Assembly: GCF_000170795.1 (NCBI RefSeq)
Contig: NZ_ABCM01000005.1
Coordinates: forward strand, 62,001 to 126,000
Source: Pedobacter sp. BAL39
Lineage (GTDB): Bacteria > Bacteroidota > Bacteroidia > Sphingobacteriales > Sphingobacteriaceae
Direction of reading: 5' to 3'
DNA: 64,000 bases
Shown: positions 53,391 through 62,438 of the stretch, piece after piece
Layout: each line of letters starts with the position of its first letter
How positions within the stretch are numbered: the stretch's first letter is position 1
Position numbers and translations under genes: made by a program
Notes under the pieces: generated by a model
Database searches by the model: none
Seen by the model: the letters and a program-made list of their open reading frames with translations, nothing else
What the model was told of the DNA's origin: nothing

Positions 53391-54470
53391 ATGAGTAACA
53401 AGATTAAAATCGGCATCAGCATAGGGGACATCAATGGAATAGGCTTGGAAGTGATCCTGAAGACGTTATCAGAAAGCAGGATCCTTGATTTCTGCACACC
53501 AATCGTATATGGCCATACCAAGGTTGCCTCTTACCACCGCAAGGCTTTAGGTTTGAGCGATTTTAATTTTAACGTCATCACGGAGGCACAGCTGGCCAAT
53601 CCCAAAAAAGCAAACCTGATCAACTGCTGGGAAGAAGATGTAAAGATAGAACTCGGCACAGCTACCCAGACTGGAGGGAAATACGCACTCTTGTCGCTGG
53701 AAAAGGCTACCGAAGACCTGGTGAAAGGAGAAATCGATGCACTGGTTACCGCACCGATCAACAAACACAATATCCAGTCCGACCAATTCAGTTTTCCGGG
53801 GCATACCGAATACCTGATGGAACGCAGCGGCAGCAAAGATGTGCTCATGTTCCTCCTGAGTGAGGACATCCGTGTGGGTGTCGTTACCGGTCACATTCCA
53901 GTTTCGGAAGTATCAAGGAGCATCACTGTTGAAAAGATCGTGAAAAAACTGCAGCTGATGAATGAGAGCCTGAAGAAAGATTTCTGGATTGAAAAACCGA
54001 AGATTGCAGTATTGGGATTGAACCCGCATGCTGGAGACAACGGCCTGCTGGGTACAGAGGAAGCCGAGATCATTATGCCAGCGATCCAGCAGGCTTTTGA
54101 CAAAGGCATCATTTCCTTTGGTCCTTATCCCGCAGATGGTTTTTTTGGTAAGGGCAGCTACAAGCAGTTTGATGCCGTACTGGCGATGTATCATGACCAG
54201 GGGCTCATCCCTTTCAAGACCATTGCTTTCGGCAGGGGCGTGAACTTCTCCGCGGGACTGAAGATTGTGCGCACCTCACCAGATCACGGTACCGGTTATG
54301 ACATTGCCGGTAAAAACGTAGCTGATCCGGGCTCTTTTGCTGAGGCACTTTTTGCGGCGGTCCACATCGTCAGGAACAGAAAAGAACAGGAAGAACTACT
54401 GAGAACACAACTGAGAAGTGGCGGAAAAATTATCGAAACTGCTGCGGATACAAAAGATGATGCAAATTAG
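53391..54470 (+). CDS. pdxA: 4-hydroxythreonine-4-phosphate dehydrogenase
   Basis: PdxA oxidises 4-phosphohydroxythreonine in vitamin B6 synthesis. The family's GISIGDINGIGLEV start, FPGHTEYL, LGLNPHAGDNGLLGTEE and AMYHDQGLIPFKT, containing metal-binding histidines, are present. I choose the ATG at 53391 (MSNKIKIGISIGD), giving 359 residues; the TTG at 53370 would add seven residues. TATTTTG just upstream resembles a promoter one base short of the consensus. Confidence 0.95.
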   Translation: MSNKIKIGISIGDINGIGLEVILKTLSESRILDFCTPIVYGHTKVASYHRKALGLSDFNFNVITEAQLANPKKANLINCWEEDVKIELGTATQTGGKYALLSLEKATEDLVKGEIDALVTAPINKHNIQSDQFSFPGHTEYLMERSGSKDVLMFLLSEDIRVGVVTGHIPVSEVSRSITVEKIVKKLQLMNESLKKDFWIEKPKIAVLGLNPHAGDNGLLGTEEAEIIMPAIQQAFDKGIISFGPYPADGFFGKGSYKQFDAVLAMYHDQGLIPFKTIAFGRGVNFSAGLKIVRTSPDHGTGYDIAGKNVADPGSFAEALFAAVHIVRNRKEQEELLRTQLRSGGKIIETAADTKDDAN

Positions 54471-54505
54471 AATAAAAAACATTTTACATCTATAAAAATA
54501 ATTCC

Positions 54506-54513
54506 TACATTTG
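54506..54513 (+). promoter_or_regulatory. Predicted -7 promoter element of the yceD-rpmF unit
   Basis: TACATTTG matches TAnnTTTG exactly, 22 bases before the TTG start at 54535. No convincing -33 element is seen. A start codon at the TTG of 54511 would lie within this element, which supports the later start. Confidence 0.6.
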
Positions 54514-54534
54514 CGGGCTAAAATTTTGTTACAA

Positions 54535-55068
54535 TTGAAACCATTAAAACAATTTTCAATCCCCTTTACCGGCTTAAAAATTGGCAAACATCAGTTTGAT
54601 TTTGACATTGATAACAGCTTTTTTGATTCTTTTGAGTACTCTTTGGTAAAAAAAGGAAATTTAAAAGCAGACATTGAACTGGATAAACAGGAAACAATGT
54701 TAATTTTGAAGTTCCACATTCAGGGAACAATTGTATTGGATTGTGATAAATGTTTATCAGAATTTAATGCGCCACTTGACATCGAAGAACGGCAGATTGT
54801 AAAGTTTGCTGAAGATGAATTGGAAAGCGATGATCTGGAGATCATTGTATTGAATAAGAAGGAAAGTGAGCTTGATGTATCAGGGCTGATCTACGAATTC
54901 ATTAACGTATCGGTCCCTTACATAAAGATCTGTGAGCAGAATGGCGATGGCCAGAAATGCGACGAGGAAATGATAGCAAGACTGGAAAGTTTTACTGCAG
55001 GAACACAAGAACAAGAAGATAAACAAGATGATGACCCACGATGGGCAGCATTAAAAAAATTAAAATAA
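54535..55068 (+). CDS. YceD/DUF177-family protein linked to 23S rRNA accumulation
   Basis: DUF177 proteins are encoded next to rpmF in most bacteria and support 23S rRNA accumulation. The protein begins LKPLKQFSIPFTGLKIGKHQF and contains a cysteine pair in the DCDKCLSEF region and IKICEQNGDGQKCDEEM, typical of the family's metal-like site. No ATG precedes it; the TTG at 54535 gives 177 residues and follows an exact -7 element, so TTG initiation is likely. The C-terminus (DDDPRWAALKKLK) is the standard family ending. rpmF follows after 18 bases. Confidence 0.88.
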   Translation: MKPLKQFSIPFTGLKIGKHQFDFDIDNSFFDSFEYSLVKKGNLKADIELDKQETMLILKFHIQGTIVLDCDKCLSEFNAPLDIEERQIVKFAEDELESDDLEIIVLNKKESELDVSGLIYEFINVSVPYIKICEQNGDGQKCDEEMIARLESFTAGTQEQEDKQDDDPRWAALKKLK

Positions 55069-55086
55069 TAATTAAACAAATCAGCA

Positions 55087-55278
55087 ATGGCACATCCAAA
55101 ACGCAAGGTTTCTAAAAGCAGAAGAGATAAGAGAAGAACTCACTATAAAGCAATAGCTCCTTCTTTAGCAACTTGTCAAACCACAGGTGCGATCCACGTA
55201 CCTCATCATGCATACAACGTTGATGGTAACCTATACTACAACGGTAAATTAGTGATTGAAAATACCTCAATAGGTTAA
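55087..55278 (+). CDS. rpmF: Ribosomal protein bL32
   Basis: This is a 63-residue basic protein beginning [20 protein letters not shown], the signature of bL32, a small protein of the large subunit. A single cysteine (LATCQTTG) lies where zinc-binding versions have a pair; the second pair is absent, suggesting a C-minus form. It follows the DUF177 gene by 18 bases and precedes plsX by about 100. Confidence 0.96.
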   Translation: MAHPKRKVSKSRRDKRRTHYKAIAPSLATCQTTGAIHVPHHAYNVDGNLYYNGKLVIENTSIG

Positions 55279-55381
55279 TTTTTCTTGAAAAATAGTTTGT
55301 GTTTTAAGTCGCTTTAAGGTTAACTTTAGAGCTGCAAAGAAGGGCAATTGTGCCCCCAAAAACACAAACTGATTTTTTACT

Positions 55382-56320
55382 ATGAAAATAGGTCTCGATA
55401 TAATGGGCGGAGACTATGCTCCTAAAGCAAACGTTTTAGGAGCTATAGCAGCTCATGAATTGTTATCTCCCACGGAGCACCTGGTGCTTATTGGAGATAC
55501 AGCGCAGATTAAGCCCCTACTAGCCGAAAACGGATTCAATCCGGATCACTTTGAATATGTCCATACCGAAGAGGTGATTGGTATGGGCGAACATCCCACA
55601 AAGGCTATTGTTCAAAAGCCTAACTCCAGTATTTCTATTGGATTCTCCATGCTCAAGGAGGGCACACTGGATTCATTTGCCAGCGCCGGAAATTCGGGCG
55701 CGATGCTTGTTGGTGCCATGTTTAGTGTAAAATCTATCCCTGGAATCATCAGACCATGCATTACTACCATTCTTCCTAAACTCAGTGGCGGCCTTGGGCT
55801 CATGCTTGATGTAGGCGCTAATGCCGACTGCAAGCCTGATACATTGGTCCAGTTTGGTGTGCTTGGCAGTTTGTATGCGCAGCATGTGATGCAGATAGAA
55901 ACACCTAAGGTGGCTTTATTGAACATTGGCGAAGAAGAGGAAAAAGGTGACATGCTAAGCCTGGCTACCTACCCTCTGATGAAAGACACACCTCTTTTCA
56001 ATTTTGTGGGTAATGTGGAAGGCAGGGACTTATTCAACGACAAGGCCGACGTGATTGTATGCGATGGATTTACGGGAAATGTAGTGCTGAAACTGGCAGA
56101 ATCATTTTATGTGCTGACGCTGAAGAGAGGGCTGAAGGATGAATTCTTCGACCGCTTTAACTACGAAAACTATGGCGGAAGCCCGGTTTTAGGTGTCAAT
56201 GCCCCGGTGATCATAGGTCATGGCATATCCAGTCCGACGGCGGTCAAAAACATGATCCTGCAGTCAAGGGACATGATTACTACTGGCTTGGTAGGTAAAA
56301 TTCAAGCCGCATTTAAATAA
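55382..56320 (+). CDS. plsX: Phosphate acyltransferase PlsX
   Basis: PlsX makes acyl-phosphate from acyl-ACP for phospholipid synthesis. The start IGLDIMGGDYAPKANVLGA and the GNSGAMLVGAMF, DVGANADCKPD and DGFTGNVVLKLAES blocks are diagnostic. Length (312) is normal. It is followed 12 bases later by fabH, so lipid and fatty-acid initiation genes form one block with rpmF upstream. Confidence 0.96.
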   Translation: MKIGLDIMGGDYAPKANVLGAIAAHELLSPTEHLVLIGDTAQIKPLLAENGFNPDHFEYVHTEEVIGMGEHPTKAIVQKPNSSISIGFSMLKEGTLDSFASAGNSGAMLVGAMFSVKSIPGIIRPCITTILPKLSGGLGLMLDVGANADCKPDTLVQFGVLGSLYAQHVMQIETPKVALLNIGEEEEKGDMLSLATYPLMKDTPLFNFVGNVEGRDLFNDKADVIVCDGFTGNVVLKLAESFYVLTLKRGLKDEFFDRFNYENYGGSPVLGVNAPVIIGHGISSPTAVKNMILQSRDMITTGLVGKIQAAFK

Positions 56321-56332
56321 GGAAAATTGAAA

Positions 56333-57322
56333 ATGAATAAAATTCATGCTGCGATTACGGCGGTTAACGGTTATGTCCCAGACTACATCCTTACCAATCA
56401 GGAGCTGGAATCCATTGTAGATACTACAGACGAATGGATTACCTCCAGAACCGGCATCAAAGAACGAAGAATATTAAAAGGTGAAGGCCTCGGTACTTCG
56501 GATATGGCAGTTCATGCAGTCAACGGATTGTTGAAAAAACGTGGGATCACTGCGGAAGAAATTGAACTGATCATTTTTTGTACCACTACACCAGATATGC
56601 CTTTCCCTGCTACAGCAAATGTTTTAGCAGATAAAATCGGTGCCATCAATGCCTGGGGATATGACATTTCTGCGGCATGTTCCGGATTTATCTTCGGGTT
56701 ATCGACTGCAGCACAGTTCATTGAATCGGGAAAACACAAGAAAATCCTGGTGGTTGGTGGCGACAAGATGTCTTCGATCATCAACTATGAAGACCGCACC
56801 ACCTGCATCATCTTTGGTGATGGCTGCGGCGCAGTATTGCTGGAGCCGAATGAAGAAGGTAATGGGATCATCGACTCTGTATTGAAGAGCGATGGCGCAG
56901 GCCGTCAGTACCTACACCAGAAAGCTGGCGGATCCGTGAAACCGGCGACGCACGAAACGGTAGACAACAAAGAGCATTTTGTACACCAGGAAGGTCAGGC
57001 AGTATTCAAATTTGCTGTAACCAATATGGCCAATGTTGCAGCTGAGATCATGGAACGTAACGACCTGTCCTCAGATGACGTGACCTGGCTGGTACCACAC
57101 CAGGCAAACAAGCGCATCATCGATGCAACGGCTTCGAGAATGGGATTGGGCGCCGAAAAGGTGATGATCAATATCCAACGTTATGGAAATACCACAAACG
57201 GCACCATTCCATTGTGTTTATGGGAATGGGAAAGCCAGCTGAAGAAAGGCGACAACATCATCCTTGCAGCCTTTGGCGGTGGTTTCACCTGGGGTTCTGT
57301 TTACATTAAATGGGCCTATTAA
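56333..57322 (+). CDS. fabH: 3-oxoacyl-ACP synthase III
   Basis: FabH condenses acetyl-CoA with malonyl-ACP to start fatty-acid chains. The catalytic cysteine lies in DISAACSGFIFGL, the histidine in VPHQANKRI and the asparagine in YGNTTNGTIP. I choose the ATG at 56333 (MNKIHAAITA), giving 329 residues; a TTG two codons upstream is less likely. Codon use matches plsX, and accB follows after 71 bases. Confidence 0.95.
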   Translation: MNKIHAAITAVNGYVPDYILTNQELESIVDTTDEWITSRTGIKERRILKGEGLGTSDMAVHAVNGLLKKRGITAEEIELIIFCTTTPDMPFPATANVLADKIGAINAWGYDISAACSGFIFGLSTAAQFIESGKHKKILVVGGDKMSSIINYEDRTTCIIFGDGCGAVLLEPNEEGNGIIDSVLKSDGAGRQYLHQKAGGSVKPATHETVDNKEHFVHQEGQAVFKFAVTNMANVAAEIMERNDLSSDDVTWLVPHQANKRIIDATASRMGLGAEKVMINIQRYGNTTNGTIPLCLWEWESQLKKGDNIILAAFGGGFTWGSVYIKWAY

Positions 57323-57393
57323 TTTATTAAAATAAATAATCTTAACTTAGATAATTCTTAAGGAATACTGTTTTCTCAAAATAAACCTAAAAA

Positions 57394-57873
57394 ATGGATA
57401 TCAAACAAATTCAGGAACTTATTAAATTTGTTTCTCGTTCGGGCGTAAATGAAGTTGCCATTGAGCAAAAAGACTTCAAGATCACTATCAAGACCAATCA
57501 GACCCCTACTGTTGTCAACGCAACTGTTCCGGCAGCGATTGTTCCTGCTGTTGCTCCTGTAGCTGGTGCTGCGGCTCCTGTTGCCCCTGTAGAAACAAAA
57601 GCAACAACTGTTGCTGCTGAAGACACCTCAAAATACATCACCATTAAATCGCCAATGATCGGTACTTTCTACCGTTCGTCAAGCCCTGATAAACCTTCTT
57701 TCGCCAATGTGGGTGATGAGGTTGGTGTTGGTAAAGTGATCTGCATCATTGAAGCTATGAAATTGTTCAACGAAATCGAGAGTGAAGTTTCAGGAAGAAT
57801 TGTGAAAGTTCTTGTAGAAAATGCATCACCTGTAGAATACGATCAACCTTTATTTTTAGTAGAACCCATTTAA
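57394..57873 (+). CDS. accB: Biotin carboxyl carrier protein of acetyl-CoA carboxylase
   Basis: AccB carries biotin for malonyl-CoA synthesis. The biotinylation site EAMKLFNEI has its lysine at 123. An N-terminal helical region ([20 protein letters not shown]) is joined to the lipoyl-like domain by an Ala/Pro/Val-rich linker (about 38-72). Length (159) is normal. accC follows, as in most bacteria. Confidence 0.96.
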   Translation: MDIKQIQELIKFVSRSGVNEVAIEQKDFKITIKTNQTPTVVNATVPAAIVPAVAPVAGAAAPVAPVETKATTVAAEDTSKYITIKSPMIGTFYRSSSPDKPSFANVGDEVGVGKVICIIEAMKLFNEIESEVSGRIVKVLVENASPVEYDQPLFLVEPI

Positions 57874-57906
57874 TATTTGCCAGGAGCAAATTTTCCTATC
57901 AATTAT

Positions 57907-59247
57907 ATGTTTAAAAAAATATTAATTGCCAACAGGGGCGAGATCGCTTTACGTATTATACGTACCTGTAAAGAAATGGGCATCAAAACCGTTGCTGTGT
58001 ACTCTACTGCAGATCGCGAGAGTTTACACGTACGTTTTGCCGATGAAGCCGTCTGTATAGGGCCTCCACCGAGTAAGGATTCTTACCTGAGCATTCCTAA
58101 TATTATCTCTGCTGCGGAACTGACCAATGCAGACGCCATACACCCAGGTTACGGCTTCCTGTCTGAGAATGCCAAGTTCTCTTCTGTATGCCGCGATTAC
58201 GGAATTAAATTTATTGGTGCTACGCCTGAGCAGATCAATTCCATGGGAGACAAAGCTTCGGCAAAGGAGACCATGAAAAATGCAGGTGTGCCTACGATCC
58301 CTGGATCTGAGGGACTGCTGGAAAGCGTGAAAGAGGGTATCACAATAGCCAATGAAATGGGCTACCCTGTAATTCTGAAAGCTACCGCCGGTGGTGGTGG
58401 CCGTGGAATGCGTGTGGTGTGGAAAGATGAAGACTTTGAAAATGCATGGGACAGCGCAAGACAGGAGTCTGGTGCGGCCTTTGGTAATGATGGTCTTTAT
58501 CTGGAAAAATATATCGAAGATCCGCGCCACATTGAAATCCAGATCATCGGTGACCAATATGGTAAAGCCTGTCACCTTTCGGAACGCGACTGCTCCATTC
58601 AGCGTCGTCACCAGAAACTGGTAGAAGAAGCCCCATCTCCTTTCATGACACCTGAACTTCGTGAAAAAATGGGTGAAGCGGCCATCAAAGGCGCCATCGC
58701 AGTGCAGTATGAAGGTGCTGGTACGATTGAGTTTCTGGTCGACAAACACCGTAACTTCTATTTCATGGAGATGAATACCCGCATCCAGGTAGAACATCCG
58801 GTAACGGAGGAAGTCATCAACTATGACCTCATCAAAGAACAGATCAAAGTAGCGTCGGGTGTACCTATCTCCGGAAAAAACTACCTTCCTGATATGCACG
58901 CCATCGAATGTCGTATCAATGCGGAAGATCCTTTCAATAACTTCCGTCCATCTCCTGGAAAAATCACCAATTTCCATTCTCCGGGTGGCCATGGTGTGCG
59001 GGTTGATACACATGTATATGCAGGCTATCAGATTCCTTCGAACTACGATTCCATGATTGCCAAGCTGATCTGTGTTGCACAGACCCGTGAGGAAGCCATC
59101 AGCACCATGGAACGTGCATTGAGCGAGTTCGTAATCGAAGGTGTAAAAACTACGATTCCTTTCCACCTGAAATTAATGAAAGATCCTAACTTCAGGGCTG
59201 GTAATTTTACCACTAAGTTTATGGAAACTTTCGAATTTTCAGAATAG
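57907..59247 (+). CDS. accC: Biotin carboxylase subunit of acetyl-CoA carboxylase
   Basis: AccC carboxylates biotin using ATP and bicarbonate. The ATP-grasp motifs [43 protein letters not shown] and [18 protein letters not shown] are all present. I choose the ATG at 57907 ([11 protein letters not shown]), giving 446 residues; the ATG-like start at 57877 would overlap poorly and add ten unlikely residues. It is terminated by the hairpin at 59275-59308. Confidence 0.96.
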   Translation: MFKKILIANRGEIALRIIRTCKEMGIKTVAVYSTADRESLHVRFADEAVCIGPPPSKDSYLSIPNIISAAELTNADAIHPGYGFLSENAKFSSVCRDYGIKFIGATPEQINSMGDKASAKETMKNAGVPTIPGSEGLLESVKEGITIANEMGYPVILKATAGGGGRGMRVVWKDEDFENAWDSARQESGAAFGNDGLYLEKYIEDPRHIEIQIIGDQYGKACHLSERDCSIQRRHQKLVEEAPSPFMTPELREKMGEAAIKGAIAVQYEGAGTIEFLVDKHRNFYFMEMNTRIQVEHPVTEEVINYDLIKEQIKVASGVPISGKNYLPDMHAIECRINAEDPFNNFRPSPGKITNFHSPGGHGVRVDTHVYAGYQIPSNYDSMIAKLICVAQTREEAISTMERALSEFVIEGVKTTIPFHLKLMKDPNFRAGNFTTKFMETFEFSE

Positions 59248-59274
59248 ACAAACTATTTAGTAGATTTAAAGCGT

Positions 59275-59308
59275 AAATACCATTCTATATAAATAGAATG
59301 GTATTTTT
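59275..59308 (+). terminator. Terminator after accC, with a tatC promoter element in its end
   Basis: A perfect 14-base-pair stem (59275-59288 with 59293-59306) with a 4-base loop ends in a T-run. The T-run reads TATTTTTG at 59302-59309, an exact TAnnTTTG element 18 bases before tatC, so the terminator and the next promoter overlap. Confidence 0.85.
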
Positions 59309-59326
59309 GTTTTACAAATAAAGTGC

Positions 59327-60217
59327 ATGAGTGATACTAAAAAAAGGGACCTGATAGGTGCTATCAAAGAAAAAGGAAAAACTTTAGAGGCAGAGATGTC
59401 TTTTTTCGACCATATTGACGTACTCAGAAAACATTTACTCCGCGCACTTGCTGTGATCCTGGTGCTGACCGCCGGAGCTTTTTACTACACAGACTTCATT
59501 TTTAATGAGATCATCATGGGGCCTAAAAACCCGCAGTTCTGGACCTACCGCATGATGTGTAAACTGGTGGAGAAGTTCCCGTCTATAGGGTCTGATTTCT
59601 GCATCACCAAAATCGATGCAAAGATCATCAATACAGAAATGGCGGGCCAGTTTACGTTACAGCTCAACTCGTGTGTCATGGTGGGGATCATACTGGGTAT
59701 CCCCTACCTGTTGTTTGAGCTTTGGTTATTTGTAAAACCGGCGCTCCATGACAACGAACGTAAATCTGCCAGTGGTTTTGTGGCCTTCGCCTCTTTCCTG
59801 TTTTTCCTGGGTATTCTCTTTGGCTACTACATGATCTGCCCGCTGTCGATCAACTTCCTGACCAACTTTACGGTGAGTCCTGACATCGAAAATACATTTA
59901 CCATAGACTCCTACCTGTCATCCGTGATGACGCTGACTCTGGGATCAGGTGTCATTTTCCAACTGCCGGTCATCATCTTCATCCTGTCCAAACTGGGCAT
60001 TATGACCCCGGCCTTCATGCGTGCAAGCCGGAGGTATTCTACGGTACTGATCCTGATCGTTGCAGCAGTGGTAACCCCTACAGCAGATCCATATACCATG
60101 CTGATTGTTGCCTTCCCGCTGTTCCTGCTTTACGAGCTGAGCATCTATATTTCTGCGAACATTGAGCGGAACAGGAACAAAGCCATATACGGTGTAGCCA
60201 AAACGAATAAAAGTTAA
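59327..60217 (+). CDS. tatC: Sec-independent translocase TatC
   Basis: TatC is the substrate-receptor of the twin-arginine export system in the inner membrane. The family's N-terminal signature MSFFDHIDVLRKHLLRAL is preceded by a hydrophilic head, and six membrane helices can be traced, with the conserved Y-M-I-CPLSINFLTNF block near 178. Length (296) is longer than the E. coli protein, owing to a larger first periplasmic loop, as in Bacteroidota. tatA/tatB are not in the window. Confidence 0.93.
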   Translation: MSDTKKRDLIGAIKEKGKTLEAEMSFFDHIDVLRKHLLRALAVILVLTAGAFYYTDFIFNEIIMGPKNPQFWTYRMMCKLVEKFPSIGSDFCITKIDAKIINTEMAGQFTLQLNSCVMVGIILGIPYLLFELWLFVKPALHDNERKSASGFVAFASFLFFLGILFGYYMICPLSINFLTNFTVSPDIENTFTIDSYLSSVMTLTLGSGVIFQLPVIIFILSKLGIMTPAFMRASRRYSTVLILIVAAVVTPTADPYTMLIVAFPLFLLYELSIYISANIERNRNKAIYGVAKTNKS

Positions 60218-60239
60218 TAAAACCTATAATTTTTGAAAG

Positions 60240-60680
60240 ATGTCAACCGAAACAAAAGTTAAAATTGCAATTGGTGCCGACCACGCCGGCTTTGAGTACA
60301 AAGAACTGATCAAAGAATGGTTCGCTGAGCATGAAATTAAAGACTTTGGAACCTTTTCTGCGGATTCGGTAGACTATCCTGATTTTGCACATCCCGTAGC
60401 TGAGGCTGTGGAAAGCAAGGCATTTACCTTTGGCATTCTCGTATGCGGCAGCGCCAACGGCGTGGCAATCACAGCGAACAAACACCAGCACATCCGGGCT
60501 GCCATCTGCTGGCTGAAGGAGATTGCTGAGTTGGCGCGTCTGCACAACGATGCCAATATCATCTGTATCCCGGCACGTTTTGTTTCCCCGGAACTGGCTA
60601 AAGAGATGATAAATACTTTTTTAACAACGGCTTTTGAAGGCGGGAGACACGCAGGACGTGTCGGTAAGATCTCCTGCTAA
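60240..60680 (+). CDS. rpiB: Ribose-5-phosphate isomerase B
   Basis: RpiB interconverts ribose 5-phosphate and ribulose 5-phosphate. GADHAGFEYK and the catalytic-cysteine loop VCGSANGVAI with NDANIICIPAR define the RpiB/LacAB family. Length (146) is normal. It follows tatC by 22 bases and precedes the M28 peptidase by 35. Confidence 0.94.
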   Translation: MSTETKVKIAIGADHAGFEYKELIKEWFAEHEIKDFGTFSADSVDYPDFAHPVAEAVESKAFTFGILVCGSANGVAITANKHQHIRAAICWLKEIAELARLHNDANIICIPARFVSPELAKEMINTFLTTAFEGGRHAGRVGKISC

Positions 60681-60715
60681 TCAACATAAAGAATCAACCT
60701 AACCATACAATCAAC

Positions 60716-62290
60716 ATGAAAAAACATTTGTTATATGCCGGAATGGTGCTCACCATGGCTTGCACCGCTACTGCACAAAACAAAGATGCGGTAAAGTTCA
60801 GCAAGACCATCAACAGTGAAACTGCCTACAAACACCTGTCGGTATTGGCCTCTGATGAATACGAAGGACGCGAAACAGGTACTAAAGGCGGATGGATGGC
60901 CGCAGACTACATCAAAAACTATTTTAAAGAACTCGGCCTGAAAGGGCCCGTATCCGGGGATTACTTCCAGCCAATCGACATGGTGACCACCAAACTGTCA
61001 CAGGTGCTTACCATCAACGGACAGCCTGCTGAAGCAATGAAGGACTTTTACATTGCACCACAGTCTGTCGGTGCCGAGGGTTTTGCGTTTAACGCCAACA
61101 GCATCATCTTTGCCGGATATGGTGTAAACAAAGAGGGCTACAATGACTTCGAAGGTAAAGACATCACCGGAAAGGTGGTCATGATCCTTAGAACGGGTGA
61201 ACCCAATGCCACACGGAACAATTTGGCCCCAAAGATCAAATACCTGACGGAACATAAGGCTGCTGCCATCCTGGTGATTGATCCGATGGTGGATGCCATG
61301 CCAGCAGACCTGAAAAACTACCTCAGCTCAACTCAACTAACGATGAAGACCAAAGAGGAGAAACAACAGGCGAAAGTTCCTCAAGGAACGCCGGTGATCA
61401 ATGTCGGCACGACTGCTGCCAACCTGATCCTCGCACCTGGAAACGTCACCTTAGATGCGCTGCAGAAACAGTTGAAATCTACCGGCAAACCAGTAACCCG
61501 GGAAATCGGTGTGACGGTTACTGCAAGTGGCAAAAAGGATGAAGCGAAGGTACGTGCTGAAAATGTGCTCGGATATTTAGAAGGCTCAGACCCTAAATTA
61601 AAAAATGAAGTACTGGTGGTGACGGCGCACTATGACCACATCGGTCTGGTAAATGATCCTGAAGCAAAGGATAAAGTGAACAATGGTGCAGACGACGATG
61701 GCTCGGGAACAACGGGGGTACTGATGATGGCAGAAGCTTTCAGCAAGGCCAAAAAAGCAGGCAAAGGACCTAAAAGAAGCATTCTTTTCATGACTGTCAC
61801 CGGTGAGGAAAAAGGGCTTTATGGTTCAGAATGGTATTCCGAAAATCCAATATTTCCACTGGAGAATACAATCGCAGACTTAAATATTGACATGATCGGC
61901 CGCGGTGATAAGGACCATGCTGCCGACAATAACTTCGTATATATCATTGGTTCTGATATGTTGAGTACAGACCTCGACAGGATTGGCAAGAAAGCCAACA
62001 AAGATTATGTCAACATCAATCTTGATGAACGTTATAACAACAGAACAGATCCTAACCGTTTCTACTATCGTTCTGACCATTACAACTTTGCCAAACATGG
62101 CATTCCGGTCATCTTCTATTTCAACGGAGTACATGATGATTACCATCAGCCCGGAGATGAGGTCAGCAAAATTGATTTCCCTATGCTGGCAAAAAGAGCA
62201 CAGCTGGTGTACTTTACGGCATGGGAACTGGCAAATGGTGCCACCAGACCTAAAGTCGATAAAAACGACGACGGTACACCGAAAAATTAA
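60716..62290 (+). CDS. M28-family zinc aminopeptidase, secreted
   Basis: A signal peptide (about 1-20, ending ATAQ) leads to a PA-like insert (FAGYGVNKEGYNDFEGKDITGKVVMILRTGE) and an M28 metalloprotease domain. Zinc ligands are visible in TAHYDHIG, NNGADDDGSG, GEEKGLYGSE, NIDMIGRGD and NFAKHGIPV/YHQPGDE. It should act in the periplasm or outside, removing amino acids from peptides. Length (524) is normal. It ends before a terminator at 62313-62348. Confidence 0.93.
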   Translation: MKKHLLYAGMVLTMACTATAQNKDAVKFSKTINSETAYKHLSVLASDEYEGRETGTKGGWMAADYIKNYFKELGLKGPVSGDYFQPIDMVTTKLSQVLTINGQPAEAMKDFYIAPQSVGAEGFAFNANSIIFAGYGVNKEGYNDFEGKDITGKVVMILRTGEPNATRNNLAPKIKYLTEHKAAAILVIDPMVDAMPADLKNYLSSTQLTMKTKEEKQQAKVPQGTPVINVGTTAANLILAPGNVTLDALQKQLKSTGKPVTREIGVTVTASGKKDEAKVRAENVLGYLEGSDPKLKNEVLVVTAHYDHIGLVNDPEAKDKVNNGADDDGSGTTGVLMMAEAFSKAKKAGKGPKRSILFMTVTGEEKGLYGSEWYSENPIFPLENTIADLNIDMIGRGDKDHAADNNFVYIIGSDMLSTDLDRIGKKANKDYVNINLDERYNNRTDPNRFYYRSDHYNFAKHGIPVIFYFNGVHDDYHQPGDEVSKIDFPMLAKRAQLVYFTAWELANGATRPKVDKNDDGTPKN

Positions 62291-62312
62291 CCATTGATGT
62301 AAATAAAAAATA

Positions 62313-62348
62313 ATGCAAGCCGCTGACGACCATCAGCGGCTTTTGCAT
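62313..62348 (+). terminator. Intrinsic terminator after the M28 peptidase
   Basis: The 9-base-pair core stem (62318-62326 with 62333-62341) with a 6-base loop extends with A/T pairs and has a TTTT run on its 3' side. Confidence 0.85.
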
Positions 62349-62424
62349 ATACGCTCAGCATCGGTTTTACGTTATCACTGCAAAATGGTTTTTCAATAAA
62401 AATGAGCCTACGCTTATTTATTTT

Positions 62425-62432
62425 TATATTTG
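62425..62432 (+). promoter_or_regulatory. Predicted -7 promoter element of lutB
   Basis: TATATTTG matches TAnnTTTG exactly and ends only 3-6 bases before the ATGATG at 62436-62441. If used, the mRNA would be leaderless or nearly so. No clear -33 element is seen. Confidence 0.45.
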
Positions 62433-62438
62433 AACATG

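Noticed and set aside
58024..59166. A 380-codon open frame antisense to accC
   Set aside because: It lies wholly within accC, whose codon bias leaves the opposite frame open; the translation has no recognisable domain.
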